Numbered from the stretch's first letter, positions 1 through 8,641 are shown. The stretch is 41,951 nucleotides of DNA from Paludibacteraceae bacterium (GCA_024401645.1 JAKSKR010000025.1:1-41951), one strand, 5' to 3'. Numbers and translations: made by a program. The notes: generated by a model not told the origin, from the sequence alone.

Positions 1-313
1 TTCTGTTTTCTGATGCTTAACAAAATTTTTTAGAAAAATTTAAACAGCTTCTAAATCCTTCTATACAAAAATAAGGAAATTAGGAAAGCTTATCACCAAA
101 AAATCAACTTTTTGGCAGAATGTCTTGTATTATTCAAAATTTTATCCCTAAATTTGACAATGCAATAATACCATTGGAAAAAACAAACTTGCTTTAAAGA
201 AAATTTGTTGTTTTTTAGTGTAGTAGTAATGTTGAATTAAAAACTATAATTATTTGTTTAACTGTTTAGGAAGGGCATAACTCACTCTTTCTAAAAATTA
301 TGTGTTTATTTTT
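1..313. other. Gene-free AT-rich leader with a repeat end
   Basis: No convincing coding sequence is seen in the first 313 bases. The stretch is very AT-rich. Positions 34-53 match the right end of the 178-bp elements found at 4862-5039 and 12556-12733 (AAAAATTTAAACAGCTTCTA), so a decayed or partial copy of that element may lie here. The rest should hold the promoter and leader of the esterase gene, but I could not find a clean TAnnTTTG box. Confidence 0.5.
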
Positions 314-2473
314 ATGAAAAAAAGTATTTTGGTTCTGGCAGCGTCAGTTCTGTCTGCTACAACCGCGTTTGGACAAGATTCCGACTTGCCTTTAGTGTAC
401 GATGTGGAGAACACCGGTGCAAGCTGTGCCATGCCACCACTGCCGTCGGTGTCGCAGTTACCAAGTGTTTCGAACCTACCCGACCCCTTTGCATGGTCAG
501 ACGGAAGTGGGCGCGTGCAATCGTTCGACGAATGGTCGTGCCGCCGCAACGAAATCATCAACGAAATCGGCTATTACGAGATTGGTGTGAAACCGGCACC
601 GCCAAAAGACCTTACAGCCACCTATTCGGGCGGGACACTGACCGTAACGGTTAAAGAAAACGGCAAAACCCTTACACTAACCTCGAAGGTGACCATGCCA
701 CAAGGCACAGGTCCGTTCCCAATCGTCATTGGCATGAACAGCGGAACCGGAAGCCTATCGTCTTCACTTTTCAGCGGTTGCATACAAATACCTTTCAACC
801 ACGACCAAGTTGCCACCTATGCCATGACCGGCAAGAAAGACTTGAACGCACCTTTCTACAAAATGTTCCCAAACTTGCAGAATGCGGGCGACTACTGCGC
901 ATGGTCGTGGGGCATTAGCCGACTGATTGACGGCCTTTACCTGCTACAGAAGGAAATGAATGCCGACGTTAAGCACATTGCCGTTACCGGCTGTTCGTAT
1001 GCCGGAAAGATGGCGCTGTTTGGCGGCGCACTCGACGAACGTGTAGCACTAACCATTGCACAAGAATCGGGCGGCGGCGGTGTCAACTCATGGCGAATTT
1101 CCGAAACCATTGGCGATGTTGAGAAGATAAGCAACACCAACTACTCTTGGTTCATGCAGAGCTTTAAGAACAACTTCAACACCAACGTTTCGAAGATACC
1201 TTACGACCACCACGAACTTATTGGCCTAATTGCACCACGTGCCGTGCTTGTGTTGGGCAACCCAGACTACACCTGGTTGGGCGACCCTTCGGGCTACCCT
1301 TCTACCATGGCTGCCATTGAAATATATAAGGCCATGGGCATTGAAGACCGCATTGGCTTCAACTTTGCAAAAGGGCACTCGCACTGCCAGGCCGCCAGCA
1401 GCCAGAACACGTCGTGCCAGAAGTTCATTGACCGCTTCTTGAAGGGCAACAACTCGGTAGACACGAAAATACGCGAAAACGCCCTGAACGCCGACCACAC
1501 CAAGTGGGTGAAAGACTGGGCAGGCACTACCCTAGAACTGAACTCGGCAGCCTTTTCGGCAAAGATAACATCGCCAAGTGCGACTTCTGAAATCTATTCA
1601 GACCAAGACCTGACGATTGAAGCCAGTGTAAAATCGGCAGAAGACATAAAGTCGGTCGAGCTCTTCCTCGATGGCGAAAACGTAGCTTCGGTTACCGATG
1701 AGCCTTACGCCTTTGTCGTGGAAAAGCCAGCCAAGGGCGAACACGTTGCCTATGTGGTTGCCACCGATGTGAAAGGCGAAACCGTCACCTCAACAGAAGT
1801 TAAGTTTAGCGTGCAAGAGCGCATCATCTTCAACATGGCACCAAAGAGCGAGCTGATTATTCAAACAGAAGACATGCCCGACACCGATGGCCAATACATT
1901 AAGAAGTACACCGAACAGTTCGACGGTATGGCCTACTATGCCAACAAGGACATGACACAGTGCTTCGTGGGCCTATACCCTACAAACGGCGTGTTTAACG
2001 TCAAGCTATTCGGCTGTGCCGATGCCACTACCGACGCCAACCTTTCGCTCTACGTCGACGGTGAGAAGAAAGCGACCTACACATGGTCTAGCAACACCCC
2101 AACCGGCATTAGCAAGGAGGTGGAAGTAACGGGCGAAAATCCGCATACCTTTAAGCTGATGATGGAAACCGACAACGGCAAGAGTGATGCGTTTGTTGAC
2201 TACGTTTCCATCATTTCGAAAGAACTTGGCGTAGACCCAACAAAGGCAAACACCATTAAGACTGTTGCCACCGGCTTCTACCCTAACCCTGCCAACGACC
2301 ACATTACCATTAGCGGCGATGTGACCGAGATAACCATCTTCAACTTGATGGGAGAACAGGTCATTAAAACTTCGGCTAGAAACATCAACATCGGTTCGCT
2401 TGCAAACGGCATCTACCAAATTCAGATGAAGACAGATGCTGGCATTGTTACCCGACGCTTAATGAAACAATAA
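314..2473 (+). CDS. Secreted CE15 glucuronoyl esterase-like protein with T9SS tail
   Basis: 719 aa. CE15 enzymes cleave the ester between 4-O-methyl-glucuronic acid of xylan and lignin alcohols. A signal peptide (1-21, ending AFGQ) is followed by an alpha/beta-hydrolase domain (about 85-380). The visible catalytic set is Ser228 in GCSYAGK (family usually GCSRxGK), Glu251 in AQESGGGG, His355 in GHSHC, and the substrate-site Trp279 (NYSWF). Then come an Ig-like domain (about 415-505), a CBM6/35-like beta-sandwich (about 515-640), and a C-terminal T9SS type A sorting domain (YPNPAND near 653 to the end). I chose the ATG at 314 because the frame opens four codons earlier only with a GTG, and ATG-AAA-AAA starts a clean signal peptide. 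A strong terminator follows. The protein is probably exported and cell-surface anchored or released. Substrate specificity is inferred. Confidence 0.88.
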   Translation: MKKSILVLAASVLSATTAFGQDSDLPLVYDVENTGASCAMPPLPSVSQLPSVSNLPDPFAWSDGSGRVQSFDEWSCRRNEIINEIGYYEIGVKPAPPKDLTATYSGGTLTVTVKENGKTLTLTSKVTMPQGTGPFPIVIGMNSGTGSLSSSLFSGCIQIPFNHDQVATYAMTGKKDLNAPFYKMFPNLQNAGDYCAWSWGISRLIDGLYLLQKEMNADVKHIAVTGCSYAGKMALFGGALDERVALTIAQESGGGGVNSWRISETIGDVEKISNTNYSWFMQSFKNNFNTNVSKIPYDHHELIGLIAPRAVLVLGNPDYTWLGDPSGYPSTMAAIEIYKAMGIEDRIGFNFAKGHSHCQAASSQNTSCQKFIDRFLKGNNSVDTKIRENALNADHTKWVKDWAGTTLELNSAAFSAKITSPSATSEIYSDQDLTIEASVKSAEDIKSVELFLDGENVASVTDEPYAFVVEKPAKGEHVAYVVATDVKGETVTSTEVKFSVQERIIFNMAPKSELIIQTEDMPDTDGQYIKKYTEQFDGMAYYANKDMTQCFVGLYPTNGVFNVKLFGCADATTDANLSLYVDGEKKATYTWSSNTPTGISKEVEVTGENPHTFKLMMETDNGKSDAFVDYVSIISKELGVDPTKANTIKTVATGFYPNPANDHITISGDVTEITIFNLMGEQVIKTSARNINIGSLANGIYQIQMKTDAGIVTRRLMKQ

Positions 2474-2490
2474 GCCACACTTGAACTAAA

Positions 2491-2528
2491 GAGCCCCAAA
2501 AGCACTGAACTTTTGGGGCTCTTTTTTT
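2491..2528 (+). terminator. Rho-independent terminator of the CE15 gene
   Basis: Perfect 12-bp stem GAGCCCCAAAAG / CTTTTGGGGCTC with a 7-nt loop, followed by seven T. It starts 18 bases after the stop codon. Confidence 0.92.
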
Positions 2529-2733
2529 ATGGGATTTATATACCAAACGGTAGTTGTTTTCTTGAACGAACAAGTTCGTTTTGCATTCAATGTACAATGC
2601 GCAATTAATGTGTCGCCAACGAATTTCGCGAATGACACGAATTCTTGTTTGGTTTGATAGTCATTTCGCCAATTAACGCCAGGGCGTTGCTAATGGCTCG
2701 AATTTAAGTTTCAATAGAGAATTTGGCCGACAA

Positions 2734-3168
2734 TTAACGATTGTCGTGTTCTTCCTTCTGCTTGCGCCAGTTGTTGTAGTCGGGAAGGACAATGTGCTTA
2801 ATGCCAACCAAAACTTTCTCGCGCATGCTGGCATCTTGCCAAACGTAGGCATCGCGGGTTTTCAGTTCAGCCTCTATGCTGTAGCCCAGCTGTTGCATGA
2901 AGAAGTCGAAAAGTCCCTTCTTGCTACATTCTACGCCAACGTTATTTCCGCCTTCATACTGTACATTTTTCTCTTCATCTATCGCATCCCAACCCTCTTC
3001 GTAAAGGGTGTACTTGAACAAGCCCTTAATGAAGGACTGAATTTTGGTGACATTGTAAAGGTAAGACATGTAGTCGTTTACGTTAGCCGCATTGGCATCT
3101 TCAGCTGTCAGCAAGTAGAATTTTGCAGCATCTTCCTTACTGCCGTCGTTATAATACGCAATATTCAT
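2734..3168 (-). CDS. Conserved-looking hypothetical protein, 144 aa
   Basis: I do not recognise the family. The protein starts MNIAYYNDGSKEDAAKFY, is acidic, and has many aromatic residues and amphipathic helical stretches. It has no signal peptide or membrane segment, so it is probably cytosolic. It ends with a charged tail (KQKEEHDNR). The opposite strand is also open over nearly the same span, but that reading is hydrophobic and low in complexity. The minus-strand reading has a much more normal amino-acid make-up. The gene stands alone, facing the esterase gene across about 200 bases. Confidence 0.6.
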   Translation of the reverse strand: MNIAYYNDGSKEDAAKFYLLTAEDANAANVNDYMSYLYNVTKIQSFIKGLFKYTLYEEGWDAIDEEKNVQYEGGNNVGVECSKKGLFDFFMQQLGYSIEAELKTRDAYVWQDASMREKVLVGIKHIVLPDYNNWRKQKEEHDNR

Positions 3169-3368
3169 TGTGTTCTATCTTGAGTTATTGATGAACGCAA
3201 AGTTAGGATATTTTTTCCACATATTCAGCAACACACATCGGCACTAGCGCAGCAGTTTGCAACTAGACTGGCGGTCCCTTTCAAGAGCTACGGTTACCAC
3301 ACAAGAGCCCGTAATAAAAACATAAGGAGATAATATAGCGGAAGCGAAAATCAAAGAATGAACAGGCC

Positions 3369-3376
3369 TATTTTTG
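3369..3376 (+). promoter_or_regulatory. Bacteroidetes -7 box (TATTTTTG)
   Basis: TATTTTTG matches the Bacteroidetes sigma-ABfr -7 consensus TAnnTTTG and lies 24 bases before the ATG at 3401. No clear TTTG -33 box is seen at the usual distance. Its position favours the upstream ATG of the next gene. Confidence 0.4.
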
Positions 3377-3400
3377 CCGTAAAAAAAGAACGTAGAAATT

Positions 3401-3805
3401 ATGACAGCACCACAGAAACTAGAAATGGGGAACGAGATTGCCCACCATTGCCACATTGGCGAAAAGAATGCGTTTTTCGGATTAAAGAAAAAACTCATCT
3501 ACCTTCCGACCAACAGTTTACTTGAAGGAACGGAGATGTACATTACGAAGAATTCACTAACGCGGCTCCACCAGATAATGGAAGCCGAACCCAACACCCT
3601 AGACCAACTGATAGACAACGGTCTGCCCATAGAATACGACGCTAACGGTTGTGGAAAGGTTGACATTTGCTACTCAACAGACCGGCAGTTCGTTGCACTG
3701 CAAGAATTCAAATACGAAGGCTACCTTTACAGGAAGTGTTCAGACGTAAGCATTTACGAAAACGACGATGCAGTTAAAATAGCAAAGCTTTTAGGACTGG
3801 AATAA
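3401..3805 (+). CDS. Hypothetical protein, 134 aa (alternative start gives 89 aa)
   Basis: Family not recognised. The C-terminal 89 residues, starting MYITKNSLTRLHQIMEAEPN, look solidly coding: a predicted helix-turn-helix-like start, then a small alpha/beta part ending DDAVKIAKLLGLE. The first 45 residues are less certain. A -7 box at 3369-3376 favours the ATG at 3401. A GGAA-preceded ATG at 3536 is the alternative start. There is no signal peptide or membrane segment. It is convergent with the SDR gene. Confidence 0.55.
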   Translation: MTAPQKLEMGNEIAHHCHIGEKNAFFGLKKKLIYLPTNSLLEGTEMYITKNSLTRLHQIMEAEPNTLDQLIDNGLPIEYDANGCGKVDICYSTDRQFVALQEFKYEGYLYRKCSDVSIYENDDAVKIAKLLGLE

Positions 3806-3846
3806 GAAGTTTAAAAGCTTCTATGAAAGGCATCTATAAAGAAGAC

Positions 3847-3888
3847 GCACCAAACAGGTATTCCCATTTGGTGCGACTCTAATTTTTC
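3847..3888. terminator. Probable terminator between convergent genes
   Basis: Inverted repeat GCACCAAA (3847-3854) / TTTGGTGC (3867-3874) with a 12-nt loop. It is followed on the plus strand by GACTCTAATTTTT. It sits between a plus-strand gene ending at 3805 and a minus-strand gene ending at 3911. Confidence 0.5.
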
Positions 3889-3910
3889 GTGAATTTCGTG
3901 TTTGCCCTAA

Positions 3911-4654
3911 TTAGTAAGGAGCAGCGCAAGACTCTGCCTTTGCAACAGCATCGCTAAGAGAAAGACCAGCGAAGTCTTGAGCAGAGAAGATGCGACCGCA
4001 CTTCTTGTCGTTGGCAAATGCACCAACAAGAACGCCCGGAAGCGCACTTTCTGGAGAGTTTGGCGCTTTAGGGCCACCAAGGTCGGTACGGCACCATCCT
4101 GGGTCTACCAAGTTAAGCATAACGTCAGAACCATTCAACTTTGAGCCCAAGTCAATGGTAATCTTGTCGAGGGCAGCCTTACTAGCTGAATAGCCAGCCT
4201 GTTCTGGTTCGAGGCGGATGCCACTAGTAGTGTTAACGATACGGCCGAAACCACGAGCCTGCATCTTTGGCAAGAAGTGGTAGCAAATCATTGCAGGAGC
4301 AACGGTGTTTACGTTGTAGCTAACCAAGTAATCGTTAACAGGGGTATCGTAATAATCTACGCGGTAAGCAATCTGCAAACCAGCGTTGTTAAGAACGATG
4401 TCGATCTGAACACCCAAGTTGTCAACCTCGGTCAACATTTTCTGAACCTGAACAAGGTCAGAAAGTTCGCAAGCAACAGCATGAGCCTGAACGCCCAAAG
4501 CCTTAACCTCGTCGACCACCTTTTGTGAATGTTCCTTGCTACGGCTCTGCAACACAAGGTTGCAGCCCTGTTTTGCCATGAAGATTGCGCTAAGATAGCC
4601 AATGCCACGGCTTGCCCCAGTAATGAGGGCCCATTTACCTTTTACATCAATCAT
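3911..4654 (-). CDS. Short-chain dehydrogenase/reductase (SDR family)
   Basis: 247 aa, the usual length for a classical SDR. Visible motifs are the Rossmann nucleotide loop TGASRGIG (12-19), NNAG (89-92), the catalytic Ser144 (NTTSG), and Tyr155/Lys159 in YSASK. PGWCRTDLGG follows, typical of the segment after the active site. These NAD(P)H-dependent oxidoreductases act on alcohols or ketones, and the substrate cannot be told from sequence. I chose the ATG at 4654 (MIDVKGKWALITGAS). The frame runs 17 codons further upstream to an ATG at 4705, but that extension is AT-rich, untypical of the family and would displace the normal N-terminal strand. The protein is cytosolic and transcribed alone. 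Confidence 0.85.
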   Translation of the reverse strand: MIDVKGKWALITGASRGIGYLSAIFMAKQGCNLVLQSRSKEHSQKVVDEVKALGVQAHAVACELSDLVQVQKMLTEVDNLGVQIDIVLNNAGLQIAYRVDYYDTPVNDYLVSYNVNTVAPAMICYHFLPKMQARGFGRIVNTTSGIRLEPEQAGYSASKAALDKITIDLGSKLNGSDVMLNLVDPGWCRTDLGGPKAPNSPESALPGVLVGAFANDKKCGRIFSAQDFAGLSLSDAVAKAESCAAPY

Positions 4655-4861
4655 AAATAAGAATGAAAATTTAATGTGTAAAACATTAAAGCGTGTGTAA
4701 AACAAACTTTAATGCTGCAAGTTAGTGAAGATTTTCGTGTTGAGCAAAAATTAGGGCAAAAAGGTGAGAAGCTGTTTGATGATTTGTTGTTTTTTGTTCG
4801 GTTTTTTACGCACAATGCAGTTCATAATCCCAAAAAGTCATTAATTTAGCAACTGTTTATA

Positions 4862-5039
4862 AGAAGTTGTTTAAAAATTTTACGAAAGATTTCTTATTGG
4901 GCATTTTATGGATCTTTTTTGTCTATTTCGATTGGTTTTTCAGTCACAATGGAGTTTCCATTGCTCCTTTCAAAACCATTCGAACTATCCTAAAAAATCT
5001 CTCATAAAATTCTCCAATAAAAAAATTTAAACAGCTTCT
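4862..5039. repeat. 178-bp fold-back element, copy 1 (MITE-like)
   Basis: Copy 1 of an element also at 12556-12733. The two are equal in length, with about a dozen substitutions and no gaps. Terminal inverted repeats are AGAAGTTGTTTAAA / TTTAAACAGCTTCT. Inner arms also pair: TTTCTTATTGG with CCAATAAAAAA, ATTTTATG with CATAAAAT, 4928-4939 with 4972-4983, and CAATGGA / TCCATTG around a GTT loop (4947-4963). The whole element can therefore fold into one long imperfect hairpin. Another left-end-like stretch (AGAAGTTGTTTATAAATTT, 5041-5059) follows immediately, ending 9 bases before the GH43 start codon. No open reading frame lies inside. Of the 4655-5068 gap, the part before the element shows only AGAAGCTGTTT at 4767-4777, which resembles an element end. 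Confidence 0.8.
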
Positions 5040-5068
5040 AAGAAGTTGTTTATAAATTTCACAACACC

Positions 5069-7888
5069 ATGCGTTTCGTTGCATTTCTATTGTTAAGCTT
5101 TTTTGGGGTTGCCGCCCACTCGCAAGAAATTGGCAAAAACTATTACATTTTTCACTACTCTGGAATGGTTATGTCGGCAATAGACGGCCGTCCTAACCTG
5201 CACACCTTCGACGCGACCGATGGGCAAGTCTTTCAGTTCGTGCAGTCGGGCAACACCTACCTCATAAAAAGCGTGAGCAAGAACACCAACGTCTGTAAGG
5301 TAGACGAATGGGATACCGGACTTGGCACCAGCACGGGCAACACTGCGCGCTTTACCGTTGAGAAGATTGGCGGCGACTTCGTAAAGTTCAAATGTGCCGA
5401 CAACAACCGCTACCTTGGCACCGACGCCATTGCACCCGGCAGCTACCTCTACTCCGACAAGAGCGGCAACGAAACCCTGCACTACTGGTTCTTGCGCGAA
5501 GCCAACGCGAAAGATATTGTGACCGATGGACTGAAAGGCGCCATAAACAAAGCCGAGAACCGCCTAAACACCACGCCTGCCGGCAATGCCGAGGGCGACT
5601 ACCCTACGGCAGCACGCACTGCCTTGCAGAAGGCCATTGACGATGCGCAGTTTGCGCTAGACAACCCTACTTCGCAAACCAACGTGGTAAATGCCACCAA
5701 AGCGCTGACAACAGCACTGACGACCTACAACAACAGCCGCAACCTACCCTTCAGCACCGGCAAGACCTACTACCTGATGCATGCCAGCAACCGCTACCTG
5801 ACCAACAGCGGCAACGAGGTGCTGATTAAGAATGCGGCCTACAACACCGCACAACAGTTCACCATTGAAGCCTTAAACGATGGCACCTATGCCCTAAAAA
5901 GCAAGCAAGGCAACAACTACCTGAACGCAAGTGGCGAATACAGCACCACCTTTGCGGCTAACACAAGCAACAAGACCACCCACTTGAAAATTGGCTACGC
6001 GCCTAACGAAGACAAGTACATACGACTTCAGTTTGCCAGCAACAGCAAGTACCTGGGCACCGACGGCACCAGCGACAACAAGGGCGTGTACAGCGACAAA
6101 AGCGGCACCGACGCCAAACACTACTGGATGCTGATACCTGCCGACACCCACCAAGGCCAGCCCTACACACAATTTCACAACGGCAGTTCGGCTTTGCGCC
6201 TTGGCGTGAACTGGAACGATGCCGACGGCAAGCACATAAACGTGCACGGCGGTTGCGTCGTCTACGAGAACGGCACCTACTACTGGTTTGGCGAGAACTA
6301 CCGCGCCACCCCAGTAAAGAGCAACGGCATTGGCTGCTACACCTCGAAAGACCTCTACAACTGGAAGTTTGAGGGCATGGCCTACAAATGTCCCGATGCA
6401 CCGCTTAGAAGCGACTATCAAGACATGAACTACGGACGCACGCTTGAGCGCCCGAAAGTGATGTATTGCCCCAACACTGGCAAGTACGTAATGTGGGTGC
6501 ATTGGGAGAACGGTTCGGGCTATGCGGCTTCGCGTGTTGCCATTCTTGAAAGCGACAAGATTGCCGGACCATATACCTTCATTAAGACCATGCGACCACG
6601 TGGCAACGAGCAGCCATCGGGCTCACGCGACCAGACGCTGATGTTCGATCCAGACTATAACGTGGGCTACCACTTCGGTTCGGCCGAAGAAAACATGACC
6701 ATGCACGGCACACTGCTGACCGACAACTTCCTAGACCTAGGTCCGACTTGGGAGCGTATGTTCGTTAAGAAGCAGTACGAGGCTCCTGCCATCTTCAAAT
6801 ACCACAAGCGCTTTGTTGCCATTACATCTGGCTGCACGGGTTGGGACCCTAATGCCGGCCACTCTTCCTACTCGCAGTTACCACTTACCGGTTGGAACGA
6901 CTTGGGCAACCCATGCGTCGACGACGACAAGAACACCACCTACCACTCGCAAAGCAACTACATCTTTAAGGTGCCCGGCTACTACGATGCCTACATCTTT
7001 ATGGGCGACCGTTGGAAAGGTGGCGACTACTTCAGCGATGCCAACGTTGGCGAGTCGTGGCACATTTGGCTACCAATAGACATGCGCACCGGCTACCCAA
7101 TAATGCGCTTCTATGCCGATTGGGATTTAAGCCTATTCGACAAGCTGAACCGCTACCGCCGCGTTGCCGAGGCTAAAGACGGAAACACCTATCTGCTGCT
7201 TTCGAAGAATGCCAATAAGATTCTCTCGGCAAAAGGTGGACGCCTATTGCTAGGCGAAGACAATGAGGGCACCAACCTCTCGTTTAAGGTTGAAATGGCA
7301 GGCAACGGCTACGTTACCCTTACCGATGTGGAAAGCGGACTAGCCCTAGATGCCACCGACGGCAACCTAAACCTTGCCAAGCCAACACAAGCCGATGCCC
7401 AGAAATGGCTGCTGACCAACAGTGGCACTCACGACGGCTACTACTACCTCGTACCGGCCAACAACAAGGCCCTAGCACTGACCAACTTCAGTGCCACCCC
7501 AACGGCCGAGGGGATTGTGGGTTTGGCCACACTGAACAAACAGACCGCCTGCCAATTCGCATTCTGTTTCGACAGCCAGAAATACGACTACGAGCCCATA
7601 AAGGACGAGAGCGACGGCAGCTACGACCAATGGATGAAAGGCCTAGGTTACGAGCCTTTTAAGGACTTGACTAGTGCCCCAACCACCCACAACACTTGCA
7701 ACGACGTTGTTCTTTACGCCACAAACGGCGAGCTATACATTCAGCCACAAGCCGATGGCGACATCAGCATCTGGAGCTCTAACGGCCAGCTACTGAATAG
7801 CATCGGCGCAAAGGCAAACACCACCTATAAGCAAACGTTGGGCAAAGGCATCTACATGGTAAACGGAAAGAAGGTGGTGGTGGAATAA
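5069..7888 (+). CDS. Secreted GH43 galactanase-like glycosidase with ricin-type domains
   Basis: 939 aa. Signal peptide about 1-19 (VAAHSQ). Order seen: ricin-type beta-trefoil-like module (about 22-145, YLYSDKSGNETLHYW), FIVAR-like helical linker (148-225), second trefoil-like module (228-357, VYSDKSGTDAKHYW), GH43 five-bladed domain (about 365-690), third trefoil-like module (698-846), and a short T9SS-like tail (about 885-939, ISIWSSNGQLL ... GKGIYMVNGKKVVVE). HINVHGG, LERPKVMY, SRDQTLMFDPD, YEAPAIFKY and SGCTGWDPN resemble the exo-beta-1,3-galactanase branch (GH43_24/34). Glu571 is the likely acid. The usual GH43 base Asp is not evident, and Gln628 (HSQSN) is in the right place for the Gln base described in that branch. 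It probably attacks arabinogalactan side chains outside the cell. Exact subfamily and substrate are inferred. Confidence 0.82.
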   Translation: MRFVAFLLLSFFGVAAHSQEIGKNYYIFHYSGMVMSAIDGRPNLHTFDATDGQVFQFVQSGNTYLIKSVSKNTNVCKVDEWDTGLGTSTGNTARFTVEKIGGDFVKFKCADNNRYLGTDAIAPGSYLYSDKSGNETLHYWFLREANAKDIVTDGLKGAINKAENRLNTTPAGNAEGDYPTAARTALQKAIDDAQFALDNPTSQTNVVNATKALTTALTTYNNSRNLPFSTGKTYYLMHASNRYLTNSGNEVLIKNAAYNTAQQFTIEALNDGTYALKSKQGNNYLNASGEYSTTFAANTSNKTTHLKIGYAPNEDKYIRLQFASNSKYLGTDGTSDNKGVYSDKSGTDAKHYWMLIPADTHQGQPYTQFHNGSSALRLGVNWNDADGKHINVHGGCVVYENGTYYWFGENYRATPVKSNGIGCYTSKDLYNWKFEGMAYKCPDAPLRSDYQDMNYGRTLERPKVMYCPNTGKYVMWVHWENGSGYAASRVAILESDKIAGPYTFIKTMRPRGNEQPSGSRDQTLMFDPDYNVGYHFGSAEENMTMHGTLLTDNFLDLGPTWERMFVKKQYEAPAIFKYHKRFVAITSGCTGWDPNAGHSSYSQLPLTGWNDLGNPCVDDDKNTTYHSQSNYIFKVPGYYDAYIFMGDRWKGGDYFSDANVGESWHIWLPIDMRTGYPIMRFYADWDLSLFDKLNRYRRVAEAKDGNTYLLLSKNANKILSAKGGRLLLGEDNEGTNLSFKVEMAGNGYVTLTDVESGLALDATDGNLNLAKPTQADAQKWLLTNSGTHDGYYYLVPANNKALALTNFSATPTAEGIVGLATLNKQTACQFAFCFDSQKYDYEPIKDESDGSYDQWMKGLGYEPFKDLTSAPTTHNTCNDVVLYATNGELYIQPQADGDISIWSSNGQLLNSIGAKANTTYKQTLGKGIYMVNGKKVVVE

Positions 7889-7997
7889 AAACATTATTGT
7901 TCTAGTTATTTTCTTTTATAAACCCGTCTTCTTATAACAATGTAAAGGGACGAACACACAAAATTTCAGGGGTTTTCTATATCTTTTGAAAATTTCG

Positions 7998-8005
7998 TAA
8001 GTTTG
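7998..8005 (+). promoter_or_regulatory. Bacteroidetes -7 box (TAAGTTTG)
   Basis: TAAGTTTG fits TAnnTTTG and lies 17 bases before the ATG at 8023. The -33 region holds only a T-rich GGTTTTC stretch. It supports the ATG at 8023 over the in-frame TTG three codons earlier. Confidence 0.45.
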
Positions 8006-8022
8006 TAAAAACATTGAAACAG

Positions 8023-8628
8023 ATGAACTATTACCGCTTCATAGCCTATGGTGGCGCAAAATACAATACCGACAAGGTGGTTGGCCTTATGATGAGCACC
8101 AAACTTAAAGGTGCCGAGAATTTGGTTAGGGGTGGAAAGGTGACGCAAACACTACCCGAGAACGTAGCCGTTCGCCGTTGGTTCGGTTTGGAAGGACAGT
8201 CGGCAAGCGGTGTGCTGATTGACGAGCTGAAAAACGGCAATGTGGAACTGTACTACCCCAACGACTTTGGCTGCTACACCGATGCCCTTGCCATCTTCCT
8301 TCTGCTAATGACCTATGCCCAGCTAGACATTAAGGTTCAGATAATTGCCCCCGACGGCACCATTACCGAAAACTTACTGACCGAAGACGCTGCCGACGTG
8401 GAACGCCAAATGGCCGACTGGCTGAAAGAACGCCTTATGGAAAAATGCCAGCAAGCCAGAACTGAAGGCAAGGCAGAACTGGTGGGTTTCCATTGTGCCA
8501 TGACCGTTACCCGCGAGGAACTAGAGCTAGACTATATGGGAGCCAGCGACGACGAGATAGCCACCCGCCTCTTCGACAAGATGGTGGCTATGCAATGGAA
8601 CACCGAAGATTTGAGTGCCAAGCACTAA
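8023..8628 (+). CDS. Hypothetical protein, 201 aa, upstream of queE
   Basis: I do not recognise the family. It starts MNYYRFIAYGGAKYNTDKVV. It has a hydrophobic helix in the middle (DALAIFLLLMTYAQLDIKV) that looks buried rather than membrane-spanning, followed by an acidic helical half. It has no signal peptide. The only upstream alternative start is a TTG at 8014, overlapping the expected transcription start. It lies 41 bases before queE on the same strand, but queE has its own promoter starting inside this gene, so a shared function is not implied. It is not QueD, the usual neighbour of queE. Confidence 0.65.
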   Translation: MNYYRFIAYGGAKYNTDKVVGLMMSTKLKGAENLVRGGKVTQTLPENVAVRRWFGLEGQSASGVLIDELKNGNVELYYPNDFGCYTDALAIFLLLMTYAQLDIKVQIIAPDGTITENLLTEDAADVERQMADWLKERLMEKCQQARTEGKAELVGFHCAMTVTREELELDYMGASDDEIATRLFDKMVAMQWNTEDLSAKH

Positions 8629-8641
8629 TTTTGTAACTTTG
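8610..8641 (+). promoter_or_regulatory. Complete Bacteroidetes promoter for queE
   Basis: TTTG at 8610-8613, 20-nt spacer, then TAACTTTG at 8634-8641. This matches the Bacteroidetes TTTG / TAnnTTTG layout with ideal spacing. The expected transcription start is near 8648, giving a leader of about 22 bases. The -33 box lies inside the end of the preceding gene. Confidence 0.6.

Noticed and set aside
2746..3183. 145-codon plus-strand frame opposite the 144-aa hypothetical gene
   Set aside because: Runs of Val/Leu/Phe and no ribosome-binding site. It mirrors the minus-strand gene, whose composition is normal.
3244..3498. 84-codon hydrophobic minus-strand frame
   Set aside because: Overlaps the likely promoter and start of the plus-strand gene at 3401. 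Composition is what antisense reading gives.
3805..3822. AGAAGTTTAAAAGCTTCT, a miniature of the fold-back element ends
   Set aside because: Only 18 bp, overlaps a stop codon and could be chance in AT-rich DNA. Not called as an element copy.
5894..6502. 202-codon minus-strand frame inside the GH43 gene
   Set aside because: Antisense to a clear enzyme domain; Val/Ala-rich artefact of codon usage.
8023..8628. QueD (6-carboxytetrahydropterin synthase) next to queE
   Set aside because: The expected His zinc ligands and QueD motifs are absent, so it is left as hypothetical.
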